A stretch of DNA of 64,000 nucleotides from Streptomyces luteolus (GTDB lineage: Bacteria > Actinomycetota > Actinomycetes > Streptomycetales > Streptomycetaceae), in the NCBI RefSeq assembly GCF_029968015.1, contig NZ_JASCIS010000011.1, positions 1 to 64,000 on the forward strand. Reading direction: 5' to 3'. This document shows positions 33,485 to 42,216 of the stretch, in pieces. The stretch's first letter is position 1, and each line of letters opens with the position of its first letter. The notes below the pieces were generated by a model that saw nothing but the letters and a program-made list of their open reading frames with translations, did no database searches and was not told the DNA's origin. Both the position numbers and the translations under genes were made by a program.

Positions 33485-34498
33485 ATGAACCACACCGAAG
33501 ACGCCTCCGCACCGCGCGGCTGCTGCACGCCCTCTCGGCAGCCCTCCGCTCAACTGGGCGTAGCGACGGGCCTGTTGTCGGTGGCGGCGCCGTGCGGGAC
33601 GGCAGTCGCCGACGGGGTCGCTGAGTCCGTCCGGCTGCCCGGCGGGGAGTTCCTCATGGGCACCGACAGCGCGGAGGGGTTCGCCGTTGACGGGGAAGGG
33701 CCGTCGCGCGCGGTGCGGCTGAGTCCGTTCCGCATCGCGCCGTACGCGGTCACCAACGCCGAGTTCGGCGCGTTCGCCGAGGCGACCGGTCACGTCACCG
33801 ACGCGGAGCGCTTCGGATGGTCGTACGTCTTCGCCTCGTTCCTGCCGGCCGCGCTGCGCCGGATCTCCGAACGGGTGCCGGGCACCCCCTGGTGGTGCGG
33901 CGTCACGGGTGCGAGCTGGCGGGCGCCCGAAGGGCCGGGGAGCGATGTCGCCGAGCGGGGGCGGCATCCCGTGGTCCATGTGTCGTGGCGGGACGCGCAG
34001 GCGTACTGCGCGTGGGTGGGCGGGCGGCTGCCGACCGAGGCGGAGTGGGAGTACGCCGCGCGCGGCGGCCTAGAACAGCGCCGCTACCCCTGGGGCGACG
34101 AGCTCACCCCCGGCGGCGAGCACCGCTGCAACATCTGGCAGGGCCACTTCCCCACGAAGAACACCCTGGACGACGGTCACCGGGGAACCGCTCCGGTGGA
34201 CACGTACGCGCCGAACGGCTTCGGCCTGTACAACACCGCCGGGAACGTGTGGGAGTGGTGTGCCGACTGGTGGACCACCGATCACGGCCGTCCCGGCATG
34301 GTGAAGACCGACCCGACCGGCCCGACCGGCACGACCGACCCGACCGGCCCGGCGGAGGGCGCCGCGAAGGTCATCCGGGGCGGCTCTTACCTGTGCCACG
34401 ACTCGTACTGCAACCGCTACCGGGTCGCAGCCCGCACCTCCAACACCCCTGACAGCACCACGGGGCACATGGGCTTCCGGTGCGTTTTCGACGCATGA
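33485..34498 (+). CDS. Formylglycine-generating enzyme (sulfatase-modifying factor)
   Basis: The 337-residue protein belongs to the FGE/SUMF1 family, copper-dependent oxidases that convert the cysteine of CxPxR in sulfatases to formylglycine. The catalytic pair Cys304 and Cys309 lies in GGSYLCHDSYCNRYR. Other family features are VRLPGGEFLMG (about 49-59), EAEWEYAARGG (about 182-192) and NTAGNVWEWCADWW (about 243-256). It is encoded two genes before a sulfatase with a CSPTR motif, its likely substrate. A proline/threonine/glycine repeat (DPTGPTGTTDPTGP) is inserted before the catalytic region. The ATG at 33485 lacks a strong ribosome-binding site. Confidence 0.92.
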   Translation: MNHTEDASAPRGCCTPSRQPSAQLGVATGLLSVAAPCGTAVADGVAESVRLPGGEFLMGTDSAEGFAVDGEGPSRAVRLSPFRIAPYAVTNAEFGAFAEATGHVTDAERFGWSYVFASFLPAALRRISERVPGTPWWCGVTGASWRAPEGPGSDVAERGRHPVVHVSWRDAQAYCAWVGGRLPTEAEWEYAARGGLEQRRYPWGDELTPGGEHRCNIWQGHFPTKNTLDDGHRGTAPVDTYAPNGFGLYNTAGNVWEWCADWWTTDHGRPGMVKTDPTGPTGTTDPTGPAEGAAKVIRGGSYLCHDSYCNRYRVAARTSNTPDSTTGHMGFRCVFDA

Positions 34499-34506
34499 TC
34501 CCCGTT

Positions 34507-34546
34507 CTTGTCATTCGGCGACAAGAACTTGACGTCGGGTGACATG
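34507..34546. promoter_or_regulatory. Tandem AraC-type operator upstream of transporter/sulfatase
   Basis: CTTGTCATTCGGCGACAAG (34507-34525) and CTTGACGTCGGGTGACATG (34528-34546) are direct repeats whose starts are 21 bp apart. The same pair, with the same spacing, occurs at 41151-41190 and 43744-43781. AraC-family proteins bind such direct repeats. The site lies just after the FGE stop, so the transporter/sulfatase unit probably has its own promoter. Confidence 0.7.
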
Positions 34547-34630
34547 GCCCCGCAGGGGGACGGCGGCGATGGTGTGGCGCACTCACCTCGCCCAGGGCCC
34601 AGGAGGCCCCGCCGAAGAACGGTCCACGAC

Positions 34631-36013
34631 ATGATCAGATCGTTGGGTTCCCCCGGTGTCGAAGACGACGGCACGCAGCCTCGACCGCTGTCCGCCCGCC
34701 GGATGGCCGGCTGGGGCAGCGGCGCCTTCGCGTCGAACGCCTTCAACACGCTGCCGGGCCTGCTGCTGCTCATCTACATGACGGACGCGCTGGGGGTCCC
34801 GGCCGCGCTCGCCGGGGTCGTCGTCGCCGTACCCAAACTGTTCGACATCGCGGCCAGCGCCTGGCTCGGTGCGGTCAGCGACCGGGAGGCGGCGCGTACC
34901 GGTCGGCGCTCACACCTGATGCGCGCCGGCGCGCTGGTGATGCCCTTCGCGTTCGTCGCCACCTTCAGTTCGCCGGTGCGGGGTGACGCCGCCGCCCTGT
35001 GGGTGTTCGCGGCGTTCCTCACGGCGTCGGCCGCCTACCTCTGCTTCCAGGTGCCGTTCCTCGCCCTGCCGGCCGAGATGACCGAGTCGACGGAGCAGCG
35101 GACCCGGCTGATGACCTGGCGGACGTTCTTCTTCACCCTCGGCATGCTGGCGGGCGGAGTGGCCGGCCCACTGCTCACGCAGGAGGGGACCCCTGCGGCG
35201 TACCGGACCATGTCCGTGATCATCGGTGCGGTGCTGCTCGTGGTGCTCCTGATCCCGGTCGTGGCCACCCGCACCGTGCGCTCGCGTCCCTCCGCTCAGG
35301 CGCTGTCACTGCGTGAGGCGGTCCGTACCGCCCGGGGCAACCGGCCGTTCGTGCTGCTGTCGACGCTGCTGTTCCTCTACTTCGTCTTCACCACGATGAT
35401 CCTGACGGGTCTGCCGTACGTGGCCACGTACTTCCTCGGCGGAAGGAAGGGGCAGGCGACGGTCTTCCTGGTGTTCGCCCTCAGCTCCACGCTCGCCGTG
35501 CATGTCGTCGGCACCTTCGCCCGCCGGTTCGGCACGGTCCCCTTGCTCCTTGCCGGGCTGGCGCTGTGGGCGGTCGGCGGCGTCACCCTGTACTTCGCCG
35601 TGGGCATCGGCGTCGGGGCCACAGCCGCCGCGGGCGTCCTCACCTCGCTGGGCCAGGCGTCGAGCCTGGTCGCCATGTACGCGCTGCTGACCGACTGCAT
35701 CGGCATCCAGGCCGAGCGCACCGGCCACGACAGCGCCGGTGTGCTGTCCGGGGTGTGGACGGCGGTCGACACGGCCGGGCACGCGCTCGGGCCGCTCTGC
35801 TACACCCTCGTCCTGTCGCTCACCGGCTATGTGTCCTCGACCCTTGACGCCCCGGTCACCCAGTCGGCGACGGCACTTGAGGCTCTGCGGCTGGGCTTCT
35901 CGGCCCTGCCCGGCCTGCTCATGCTGACCCTGATCCCGCTGGTGCTGCGCTACCGCCGCGCCGTCTCCGATCAGGCCACCGGCCCCGCTGTCGTCAGCCC
36001 GGCCGACGCCTGA
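34631..36013 (+). CDS. GPH-type (MFS_2/MelB-like) transporter
   Basis: From the ATG at 34631 the protein has 460 residues and about 12 membrane segments. Its pattern is that of the glycoside-pentoside-hexuronide:cation symporter group (GWGSGAFASNAFNTLPGLLLLIYMTD near 30-55; PKLFDIAASAWLGAVSDR near 75-92). Starts further upstream (ATG 34544, GTG 34574) are in frame, but 34544 lies inside the AraC-type operator, so a later start is preferred. No start has a strong ribosome-binding site. It probably imports the sulfated substrate or its product for the sulfatase encoded downstream. Confidence 0.82.
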   Translation: MIRSLGSPGVEDDGTQPRPLSARRMAGWGSGAFASNAFNTLPGLLLLIYMTDALGVPAALAGVVVAVPKLFDIAASAWLGAVSDREAARTGRRSHLMRAGALVMPFAFVATFSSPVRGDAAALWVFAAFLTASAAYLCFQVPFLALPAEMTESTEQRTRLMTWRTFFFTLGMLAGGVAGPLLTQEGTPAAYRTMSVIIGAVLLVVLLIPVVATRTVRSRPSAQALSLREAVRTARGNRPFVLLSTLLFLYFVFTTMILTGLPYVATYFLGGRKGQATVFLVFALSSTLAVHVVGTFARRFGTVPLLLAGLALWAVGGVTLYFAVGIGVGATAAAGVLTSLGQASSLVAMYALLTDCIGIQAERTGHDSAGVLSGVWTAVDTAGHALGPLCYTLVLSLTGYVSSTLDAPVTQSATALEALRLGFSALPGLLMLTLIPLVLRYRRAVSDQATGPAVVSPADA

Positions 36014-36029
36014 TCCGCACCCCCTCCTC

Positions 36030-36170
36030 GCGCCAGCCTCACCCCCGCGCATCCGCACATCCACGTACCCGCGCACCCGCACACCCGCGACCCGCACACC
36101 TGCACATCTGCACGTCCACGCATCCGTACGTCCACACATCCGCGCATCCGCGTACCCGCACATCCGCACC
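36030..36170. repeat. Degenerate short tandem repeat before the sulfatase gene
   Basis: Units such as CGCACATCCGCAC, CGCATCCGCACATCCACG and CGCACACCCGC recur through about 140 bp of untranslated DNA between the transporter and sulfatase genes. The stretch is poor in secondary structure because it is strongly C/A-biased on this strand. It resembles slippage-expanded spacer. Confidence 0.65.
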
Positions 36171-36190
36171 ATCCCGAAAGGACCATCCCC

Positions 36191-38530
36191 GTGGTGAATC
36201 CGGCCTACCGCGCCACCCTCCCCATCCAGCAGCCGAAGCGGCTCAAGGCGACACCGATGGACGTCCGCGACGCCGAGCAGCCCGCGCCGATCGAGCGCAT
36301 CCGCCCGCCCGAGGGCGCCCCCAACGTGCTGATGATCCTGGTCGACGACATGGGGTTCGGCGCCTCGTCCTCGTACGGCGGCCCGTGCTCCATGCCGACC
36401 GCCGAGCGGCTCGCGGAGGGCGGCCTGCGCCTGAGCCGCTTCCACACCACGGCGATCTGCTCGCCCACCCGCGCCTCGCTCCTGACCGGCCGCAACCACC
36501 ACACCGTCGGTGCCGCCGGCATCACCGAACTGGCCACCAGCCACGACGGATACACCTCCTCACGGCCCGACTCGTGCGCCCCGATCCCGGAGATCCTGCG
36601 CCGCAACGGCTACAACACCTTCGCCTTCGGCAAGTGGCACCAGACGCCCACCTGGGAGACCTCGCGCTCCGGCCCGTACGACCGCTGGCCGACGGGTGAG
36701 GGATTCGAGCGGTTCTACGGGTTCATGGGCGCCGAGACCGACCAGTGGTACCCGAACCTGTACGAGGGCACCACCCCGGTCCCGACGCCGACCGAGCCCG
36801 GCTACCACCTCAGCGAGGACCTCGCGGACCGGGCCATCGCCGACATCCGCGAGCAGCAGGCGGTCACCCCGGACCAGCCGTTCTTCGGCTATCTGGCGTT
36901 CGGCGCCTGCCACTCCCCGTTCCACGCGCCGAAGGAGTACGTGGACGCGTACCGCGGGCGGTTCGACCACGGCTGGGACGAGCAGCGCGAGCGGACCCTG
37001 GCCAAGCAGCGGGAACTCGGCCTCGCGCCCGAGGACGCCGGACTCAGCGCCCGCCCCGACGAGATAGGCGCCTGGGCCGACCAGTCCGAGGACGCCCGGC
37101 GCCTCTACGCGCGGATGATGGAGGCGTACGCCGGAATGGCGACGCACACCGACGCGCAGGTCGGCCGGGTCGTCGACGCCCTGGAGGAGATGGGCCTGCT
37201 CGACGACACGCTGATCCTCTACATCATGGGCGACAACGGCGCGAGCGCCGAGGCCGGTCCTGACGGCTGCGTCAACGAGTACGCGGCGTACAACATCGTC
37301 CCGGCGACGGTGGAGTCGATGCTGGAGCGCGTCGACGAGCTCGGCGGGCCCACGCTCTACAACCACTACCCGGTGGGCTGGGCGCACGCGATGAACACGC
37401 CGTTCCAGTGGACCAAGCAGATGGCCTCGCACTGGGGCGGCACCCGGGTCGGCACGATCGTGCACTGGCCGGCCGGCATCGACGCGCCGTCCGGCGGCGG
37501 GATCCGCGAGCAGTTCACGCACGTCAACGATGTCGCGCCCACCCTCCTCGACCTGGCGGGCATCCCCGAGCCGACGTCGGTCAACGGTGTGGCCCAAAAG
37601 CCCATGGAGGGCGTCTCGTTCGCGTACGCCCTGAACGACGCCGACGCCGCCGAGCGGCACACCACCCAGTACTTCGAGATCTTCGGCAACCGCGGGCTCT
37701 ACCACGAGGGCTGGTCCGCCTGCACCAAGCACGCGGTGCCGTGGGAGTTCAACGGCGAGCAGCCGCCGTTCTCCGAGGACACGTGGGAGCTGTACGCGCC
37801 CGGCGACTACGCCCAGGCGAACGATCTGGCGGCCGCGGAGCCGGACAAGCTGGAGCGGCTCAAGGAGCTGTTCCTGATCGAGGGCGCCAAGTACAACGTC
37901 TTCCCGCTCGACGACCGCAAGGCGGTGCGGACGGACAGCGAGGCGGTGGGCCGCCCGACGACCGGCAGCACAGACTCGGTCAGTCTCTACCCGGGCATGC
38001 GGGCCCTGCACGAGTCGGTCCTGCCCTCCACACGCAACCGCTCCTGGTCGCTCACGGCGGATGTCGAGGTGGTGGAGGAACCGGCTCGCGGTGTCGTCGC
38101 CGCCCAGGGCAGCCGGTTCGCCGGCTGGGCGCTGTACCTGCGCGACGGTGTCCCGGTCTTCCACTACAACTGGGTCGACGTCGAGCGCTACGAGATCGCG
38201 GCGCCCGAGCAACTCCCGCCCGGCACCCACCAGTTGACGTACCGCTTCACGTACGACGGCGGGGGCGTGGGCAAGGGCGGCCACGGCGAGCTGTTCGTCG
38301 ACGGCAAGCCGGCCGGGTCGACGCGGATCGCGCACACGGTGCCGTTCATCTACCACATGACGGACGGCCTGGACGTCGGCGAGGACAACGGCAATCCGGT
38401 CACCGACGACTACGGGACCGTACGCGGCGTCTTCACCGGCGGCCGGATCCACAAGGTCGTCCTGGCGTCCGGCGACGACGCGCACAGGGACCTGATGGGC
38501 GAGGCGAAGGCGAAGGCGTCGCTGCAGTGA
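36191..38530 (+). CDS. Arylsulfatase (type I, formylglycine-dependent), long form
   Basis: The 779-residue protein is a type I sulfatase of the long AtsA-like class. The N-terminal metal site is ILVDDMGFG (50-58). The modified residue is Cys90 in CSPTRASLLTGR (90-101), which FGE should convert to formylglycine. Other active-site patterns include FAFGKWH near 141-147 and MGDNG near 347. A C-terminal beta-rich region (about 600-779; TYRFTYDGGG, FVDGKPAG) is typical of the class. There is no signal peptide, so it acts in the cytoplasm on an imported sulfate ester. The GTG start (36191 or 36194) follows AAAGGA. Confidence 0.92.
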   Translation: MVNPAYRATLPIQQPKRLKATPMDVRDAEQPAPIERIRPPEGAPNVLMILVDDMGFGASSSYGGPCSMPTAERLAEGGLRLSRFHTTAICSPTRASLLTGRNHHTVGAAGITELATSHDGYTSSRPDSCAPIPEILRRNGYNTFAFGKWHQTPTWETSRSGPYDRWPTGEGFERFYGFMGAETDQWYPNLYEGTTPVPTPTEPGYHLSEDLADRAIADIREQQAVTPDQPFFGYLAFGACHSPFHAPKEYVDAYRGRFDHGWDEQRERTLAKQRELGLAPEDAGLSARPDEIGAWADQSEDARRLYARMMEAYAGMATHTDAQVGRVVDALEEMGLLDDTLILYIMGDNGASAEAGPDGCVNEYAAYNIVPATVESMLERVDELGGPTLYNHYPVGWAHAMNTPFQWTKQMASHWGGTRVGTIVHWPAGIDAPSGGGIREQFTHVNDVAPTLLDLAGIPEPTSVNGVAQKPMEGVSFAYALNDADAAERHTTQYFEIFGNRGLYHEGWSACTKHAVPWEFNGEQPPFSEDTWELYAPGDYAQANDLAAAEPDKLERLKELFLIEGAKYNVFPLDDRKAVRTDSEAVGRPTTGSTDSVSLYPGMRALHESVLPSTRNRSWSLTADVEVVEEPARGVVAAQGSRFAGWALYLRDGVPVFHYNWVDVERYEIAAPEQLPPGTHQLTYRFTYDGGGVGKGGHGELFVDGKPAGSTRIAHTVPFIYHMTDGLDVGEDNGNPVTDDYGTVRGVFTGGRIHKVVLASGDDAHRDLMGEAKAKASLQ

Positions 38531-38537
38531 CGCGCTG

Positions 38538-38588
38538 AGAGACGGCGAAGTCCCCGGGTGCCGCGCACCCGGGGACTTCGCCGTCTCT
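38538..38588. terminator. Bidirectional terminator, 24-bp perfect stem
   Basis: A 24-bp perfect stem (38538-38561 with 38565-38588) and a 3-nt loop lie between the convergent sulfatase and cupin genes. It is among the strongest terminators in the window. Confidence 0.9.
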
Positions 38589-38592
38589 GGAT

Positions 38593-39129
38593 TCATGCCT
38601 CCTTGGAGGCGGCGTAGCGGGCGGCGCCGCCCGTCAGGTAGTTGACGTCCAGGCCCTGCGCGGCGGCGAGCTGCTGGGTCAGGCCCTGGATGGTGACCGC
38701 GTCGAGCACCGAGTGGAACTGGCCCTCGTCGGTGAAGTTGATGTTGGCGCCGTAGACGACGTAGAGGACGACGGTCTCCTCGGTGTTGCTCTCCGGCACG
38801 AACAGCTTGTGGACCGAGGCACCCGGCTCGTACAGGTACGAACCCTCGGTCTGCGGCTGGTCCGGGTACTCGCGGTACGCCCACGAACCCTTCAGCGTGT
38901 ACGCGTGCACAGCACCCGTGTGCAGGTGGACCGGGAGCTCGGCGCCGGGGGCGAAGTGGGCGAGGACGACCCAGACGCCGACCTCGGGGTCGAGGAAGAG
39001 GGGCTGGTAGTGGATGCCCGGGCCCATCGAGTCCTTGATGACCGGGATGTCCTTGACGTTCAGGGTCAGCAACTCGCCCTGCGGGAGCGACATCACGGGA
39101 AGCTTGGCGGCGGAAGACTGGTCGGCCAT
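38593..39129 (-). CDS. Cupin protein of the 2,4'-dihydroxyacetophenone dioxygenase family
   Basis: The 178-residue protein is a cupin with the metal-binding pattern PVHLHTGAVHAYTLKGSW near 66-83 and a second motif around YEPGASVHKL near 98-107. It belongs to the group annotated as 2,4'-dihydroxyacetophenone dioxygenase family. The named enzyme cleaves a C-C bond next to a ketone, but most members are uncharacterised. It is the last gene of a leftward unit with a zinc dehydrogenase and an SDR, all in the AraC-controlled sulfatase island. It may cleave an aryl ketone formed from a desulfated aryl alcohol. Confidence 0.8.
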   Translation of the reverse strand: MADQSSAAKLPVMSLPQGELLTLNVKDIPVIKDSMGPGIHYQPLFLDPEVGVWVVLAHFAPGAELPVHLHTGAVHAYTLKGSWAYREYPDQPQTEGSYLYEPGASVHKLFVPESNTEETVVLYVVYGANINFTDEGQFHSVLDAVTIQGLTQQLAAAQGLDVNYLTGGAARYAASKEA

Positions 39130-39192
39130 CTGCTGTCTCCTTGTTGATCGGTGGGAAGGTGTCGGGAAGGCGCAACTGGAATTGATGGGGCG

Positions 39193-40281
39193 TCAGAGGC
39201 CGGGAACGATCAGGACCTTGGCGTCCTTCTCGGGGTCGGCGAGACCGCGGCAGGCGTCCGCGACCCCGTCGAGACCGACCCGGCCGGTGATGAGCGGCTC
39301 CGCGCGCAGCTCACCCGCCGCGAGGTGCCCGAGGGTCTGGGCGAACTCCTCGACGGTGTAGTAGAGGGAGAAGACCAGGTCGATCTCCTTGAGCACGCCG
39401 AAGGTGGGCAGGAACGTGTCCTCGGCCATGCACAGACCGGCGACGACCACGCGCGAGCAGGCCGGGGCTCCGGCCAGGACCTGCTGGATGACGCCGGGCA
39501 CACCGACGCACTCGAAGACGACCGACGGGCGGTAGGGCAGCTCGGGGAAGAGCGCGGTCTGGCGCCCGTAGCGGGCCGGGTCGTCGACGGCCGCGACCTC
39601 GCGCCAGGAGTCGTACGGGGACGTCTCTCGCGGGTCGACGACGATGTCGGCGCCCAACTCGGCGGCCAGCGCGCGCCGGGCGGGCGAGAAGTCGGCGGCG
39701 ATGACCGGGCCGGCGCCGCGCATCTTCAGGACGGCGATCACGGCGAGGCCGATCGGGCCGCATCCGATCACGACCGGCACGTCGTCGGAGCCGAGCGCAC
39801 CGCGGTTGACGGCGTGCAGCGCGACAGCCAACGGCTCGGTCAGCGAGGCGACTTCGCTCGACAGGTGGTCGGGCACCGGCATGAGCAGCACCTCGGAGAG
39901 CACCATGTACTCGGCGAAGCCGCCCGGCGCGTCCACCCCGCCGAAGCCCAGGTTCACCGGCACCGGCCGGGCGAGCATGGGCGGCGACACGACACGGGTA
40001 CCGGGGGCGAACGTGCCCCGCGTGTCGGGGCCGCCCCGGACGACCTCGGCGCAGTACTCGTGGCCGAGCACGACCGGCTGGTCCGGGTCGAACAGGTCGG
40101 CACCGGTCACCGCCTTCACACCGGCGGCGAGCGCGTGGCTGTGCGTCACGCAGTGCAGGTCCGAGCCGCAGATGCCGTTGGCCAGGGTCTTGACCAGGAC
40201 CTCGCCGGGGCCGGGCTCGGGCAGCGGCACGTCGGTGAGCTCAAGGGATCCGTTGCGCAGGACCACCGCTTGCATCGTCAT
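39193..40281 (-). CDS. Zinc-binding medium-chain alcohol dehydrogenase
   Basis: The 362-residue MDR protein has the catalytic-zinc region GICGSDLHC (Cys38) and GHEYCAEVV, and the NAD(P) motif VVIGCGPIGLAVIAVL. The four-cysteine structural zinc lobe of classical alcohol dehydrogenases is not apparent after VVSPPMLARP. It follows the SDR by 70 bp in the same direction. It is probably a dehydrogenase for the alcohol released by the sulfatase or a later intermediate. Confidence 0.87.
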   Translation of the reverse strand: MTMQAVVLRNGSLELTDVPLPEPGPGEVLVKTLANGICGSDLHCVTHSHALAAGVKAVTGADLFDPDQPVVLGHEYCAEVVRGGPDTRGTFAPGTRVVSPPMLARPVPVNLGFGGVDAPGGFAEYMVLSEVLLMPVPDHLSSEVASLTEPLAVALHAVNRGALGSDDVPVVIGCGPIGLAVIAVLKMRGAGPVIAADFSPARRALAAELGADIVVDPRETSPYDSWREVAAVDDPARYGRQTALFPELPYRPSVVFECVGVPGVIQQVLAGAPACSRVVVAGLCMAEDTFLPTFGVLKEIDLVFSLYYTVEEFAQTLGHLAAGELRAEPLITGRVGLDGVADACRGLADPEKDAKVLIVPGL

Positions 40282-40351
40282 AGGGGTTCCTCACGGGACA
40301 AGACGGGGAAGGGGACGGGGCTACAGAGGGACGGGCGTACGGGGGTGGTGC

Positions 40352-41080
40352 TCAACCGGCGCTGTATCCGCCGTCGACCGGGATGGTCACGCCGGTGATC
40401 AGCCGGGCGGCCGGGGAGGCCAGGAACACGGCGGTTCCGGCGAGGTCCTCCGGCTCGCCGAGCTGCCCGCCGGGGATGCGGCTGGTGATCGCCTCCGCCG
40501 CACCGGGAAGGTCGGCGAGCGGCGCGGTCAGCGCGGTGCGGATCCAGCCCGGTGCGATGCCGTTGACGCGGATGCCGTCGGCCGCCCAGGCGAGGGCGAG
40601 GGTCTTGGTGAGCTGGACGATGCCCGCCTTCGCGGCGCCGTAGGCGGGCACCAGCGGGGAGCCGAAGTAGCTGTACATCGAGCCGACGTTGAGGACGCTG
40701 CCGCGGGACGCCGCGAGCAGCGGGCGCAGCGCGGTCGCCATCGAGAACGAGCCGGTGAGGTGGATGCCGACGATCTCCTCGAAGGTGGCGAGCTCGTACT
40801 CCGTCATGGGGGCGGCGCGGCCCGCGCACTGCACAAGGACGTCGAGCCGGTCCAGGTCCTCGGCGAGAGCGCGTACGGCGTCGGCGTCCCGCACGTCGAG
40901 TACGCGGTCGTCGATGCCCTTGCGGGGCTCGACCGGGACCGGCGAGAGGTCGGTGGCGATCACGTGCGCGCCGGCGTCGACGAAGGCCGCGGCGATCGCG
41001 CCGCCGATGCCTCCGCGGCCACCGGTGACAAGGACGTGCTTGCCTGATACGTCGAAGTCGACGGGCATCCGAGGGCTCAT
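40352..41080 (-). CDS. Short-chain dehydrogenase/reductase (SDR)
   Basis: The 242-residue classical SDR has the cofactor motif TGGRGGIGG (19-27) and the catalytic Ser134, Tyr147 and Lys151 (YGAAK). The ATG at 41080 follows GGGAG by 7 nt; an internal ATG at 41068 is less well placed. Upstream in-frame codons would enter the AraC operator region. It heads a leftward SDR-dehydrogenase-cupin unit, divergent from the AraC gene, sharing the control region at 41151-41190. Confidence 0.87.
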   Translation of the reverse strand: MSPRMPVDFDVSGKHVLVTGGRGGIGGAIAAAFVDAGAHVIATDLSPVPVEPRKGIDDRVLDVRDADAVRALAEDLDRLDVLVQCAGRAAPMTEYELATFEEIVGIHLTGSFSMATALRPLLAASRGSVLNVGSMYSYFGSPLVPAYGAAKAGIVQLTKTLALAWAADGIRVNGIAPGWIRTALTAPLADLPGAAEAITSRIPGGQLGEPEDLAGTAVFLASPAARLITGVTIPVDGGYSAG

Positions 41081-41150
41081 CCGAGGGCTCCCTTGCTCCG
41101 CATTCGGAATGGTGAACGGCCCCCAGCTTGCGACTGAACGCCCATCAAGT

Positions 41151-41190
41151 CTTGACGTAGGACGACAAGAATTTGACACTTGGCGACATG
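41151..41190. promoter_or_regulatory. Tandem AraC-type operator at the araC/SDR divergent promoter
   Basis: CTTGACGTAGGACGACAAG (41151-41169) and TTTGACACTTGGCGACATG (41172-41190) start 21 bp apart. The second repeat contains the ATG (41188) taken as the AraC start, so binding there could repress araC itself. Confidence 0.7.
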
Positions 41191-42216
41191 AGTTCGCTGA
41201 TCCGCTCCAGTTGCCTCACCGGGTTTCCCGCGCTGGTGTCCTCGCTCGGCGGGCAGTCCGCACCGCTGCTGCGGCAGGCCGGAATCCGGCCCGAGGCGAT
41301 CGAGGACCCGGACGAGTACATCCCGTACCGCGCGCTCGTGACCGCCCTCGACCTCGCGGCCGGGCGGCTCGACTGCCCCGACTTCGGACTGCGGCTCTCC
41401 AAGCACCAGGGCCTGGACATCCTCGGCCCGGTCGGGGTCATCGGGCGGCACGCGACGTCGGTGGGCGACGCGATCGACGGCATCGGCCGGTTCCTGTACC
41501 AGTACAGCCCGGCGATCGAGTCCGCCGTCGAGCGGGCGGGCGCGGTGGCCGACTACCACTTCCGCATCCGCCCGCGGGTGCAACGCACGCTGGTCGACGT
41601 GGCCCAGATCGGCGAACTGTCCCTGGGCGCCTCCCTGCAGATCTTCCGCATGCTGATCGGGCCCGAGTTCGTCCCGCTCCGCGTCGCGCTCCCGCACCGG
41701 CCCGCTGCGCCCATGACCACGTACGAGACCTACTTCGGCTGCCAAGTGTCGGCCGAGCAGGACCACTTGGGCTTCCACTTCGCGGCCGATGTGCTCGACC
41801 GCCCGGTCGAAGGCAGCGACCCGGCGGTCCGCAGGCTGGTCCTGGAGTATCTGAGCGGCGTGGTCGGCGGTGCCGTGGGCAGCGGACTGCCCGCCGAGGT
41901 GCGCAGCACGGTCAAGCGCGCGCTGCCCACCCGGCGGTTCGGCCTGGAGGACGTGGCGGAGAGCTTCGGCCTCCATCCCCGCACCCTGCAAAGGCAGTTG
42001 GCCGCGCACGGGACCACGTACCAGGAGATCGTCGACGAGGTGCGGCACGAACTCGCCGACCGCTATCTGCGCACGACGGCCATGCCGCTCGCCCAGCTCG
42101 CCGACGTCCTCGGCTACAGCGAGCAGAGCAGCTTCAGCCGCTCGTGCCGCCGCTGGTTCGGCTGCTCACCGCAGGCGCACCGGGCGGCCACGGCTCAGGG
42201 GCCGCTCAGTCCTTGA
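41188..42216 (+). CDS. AraC family transcriptional regulator
   Basis: The 342-residue protein has an N-terminal arabinose-binding-like domain of the PF12625 type and a C-terminal double helix-turn-helix (about 235-335; LEDVAESFGLHPRTLQRQLAAHGTTYQEIVDEVRHELA, LADVLGYSEQSSFSRSCRRWFG). The ATG at 41188 lies at the end of the second operator repeat with no evident ribosome-binding site, so a leaderless mRNA or a slightly different start is possible. Repeats of the same motif before three units of the island make it the likely local regulator. It overlaps the convergent DUF1254 gene by 11 bp. Confidence 0.88.
   Translation: MSSLIRSSCLTGFPALVSSLGGQSAPLLRQAGIRPEAIEDPDEYIPYRALVTALDLAAGRLDCPDFGLRLSKHQGLDILGPVGVIGRHATSVGDAIDGIGRFLYQYSPAIESAVERAGAVADYHFRIRPRVQRTLVDVAQIGELSLGASLQIFRMLIGPEFVPLRVALPHRPAAPMTTYETYFGCQVSAEQDHLGFHFAADVLDRPVEGSDPAVRRLVLEYLSGVVGGAVGSGLPAEVRSTVKRALPTRRFGLEDVAESFGLHPRTLQRQLAAHGTTYQEIVDEVRHELADRYLRTTAMPLAQLADVLGYSEQSSFSRSCRRWFGCSPQAHRAATAQGPLSP

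Noticed and set aside
36030..36170. CRISPR or iteron-type origin in the repeats before the sulfatase gene
   Set aside because: The units are degenerate, without regular spacing or spacers, and there is no replication gene nearby.
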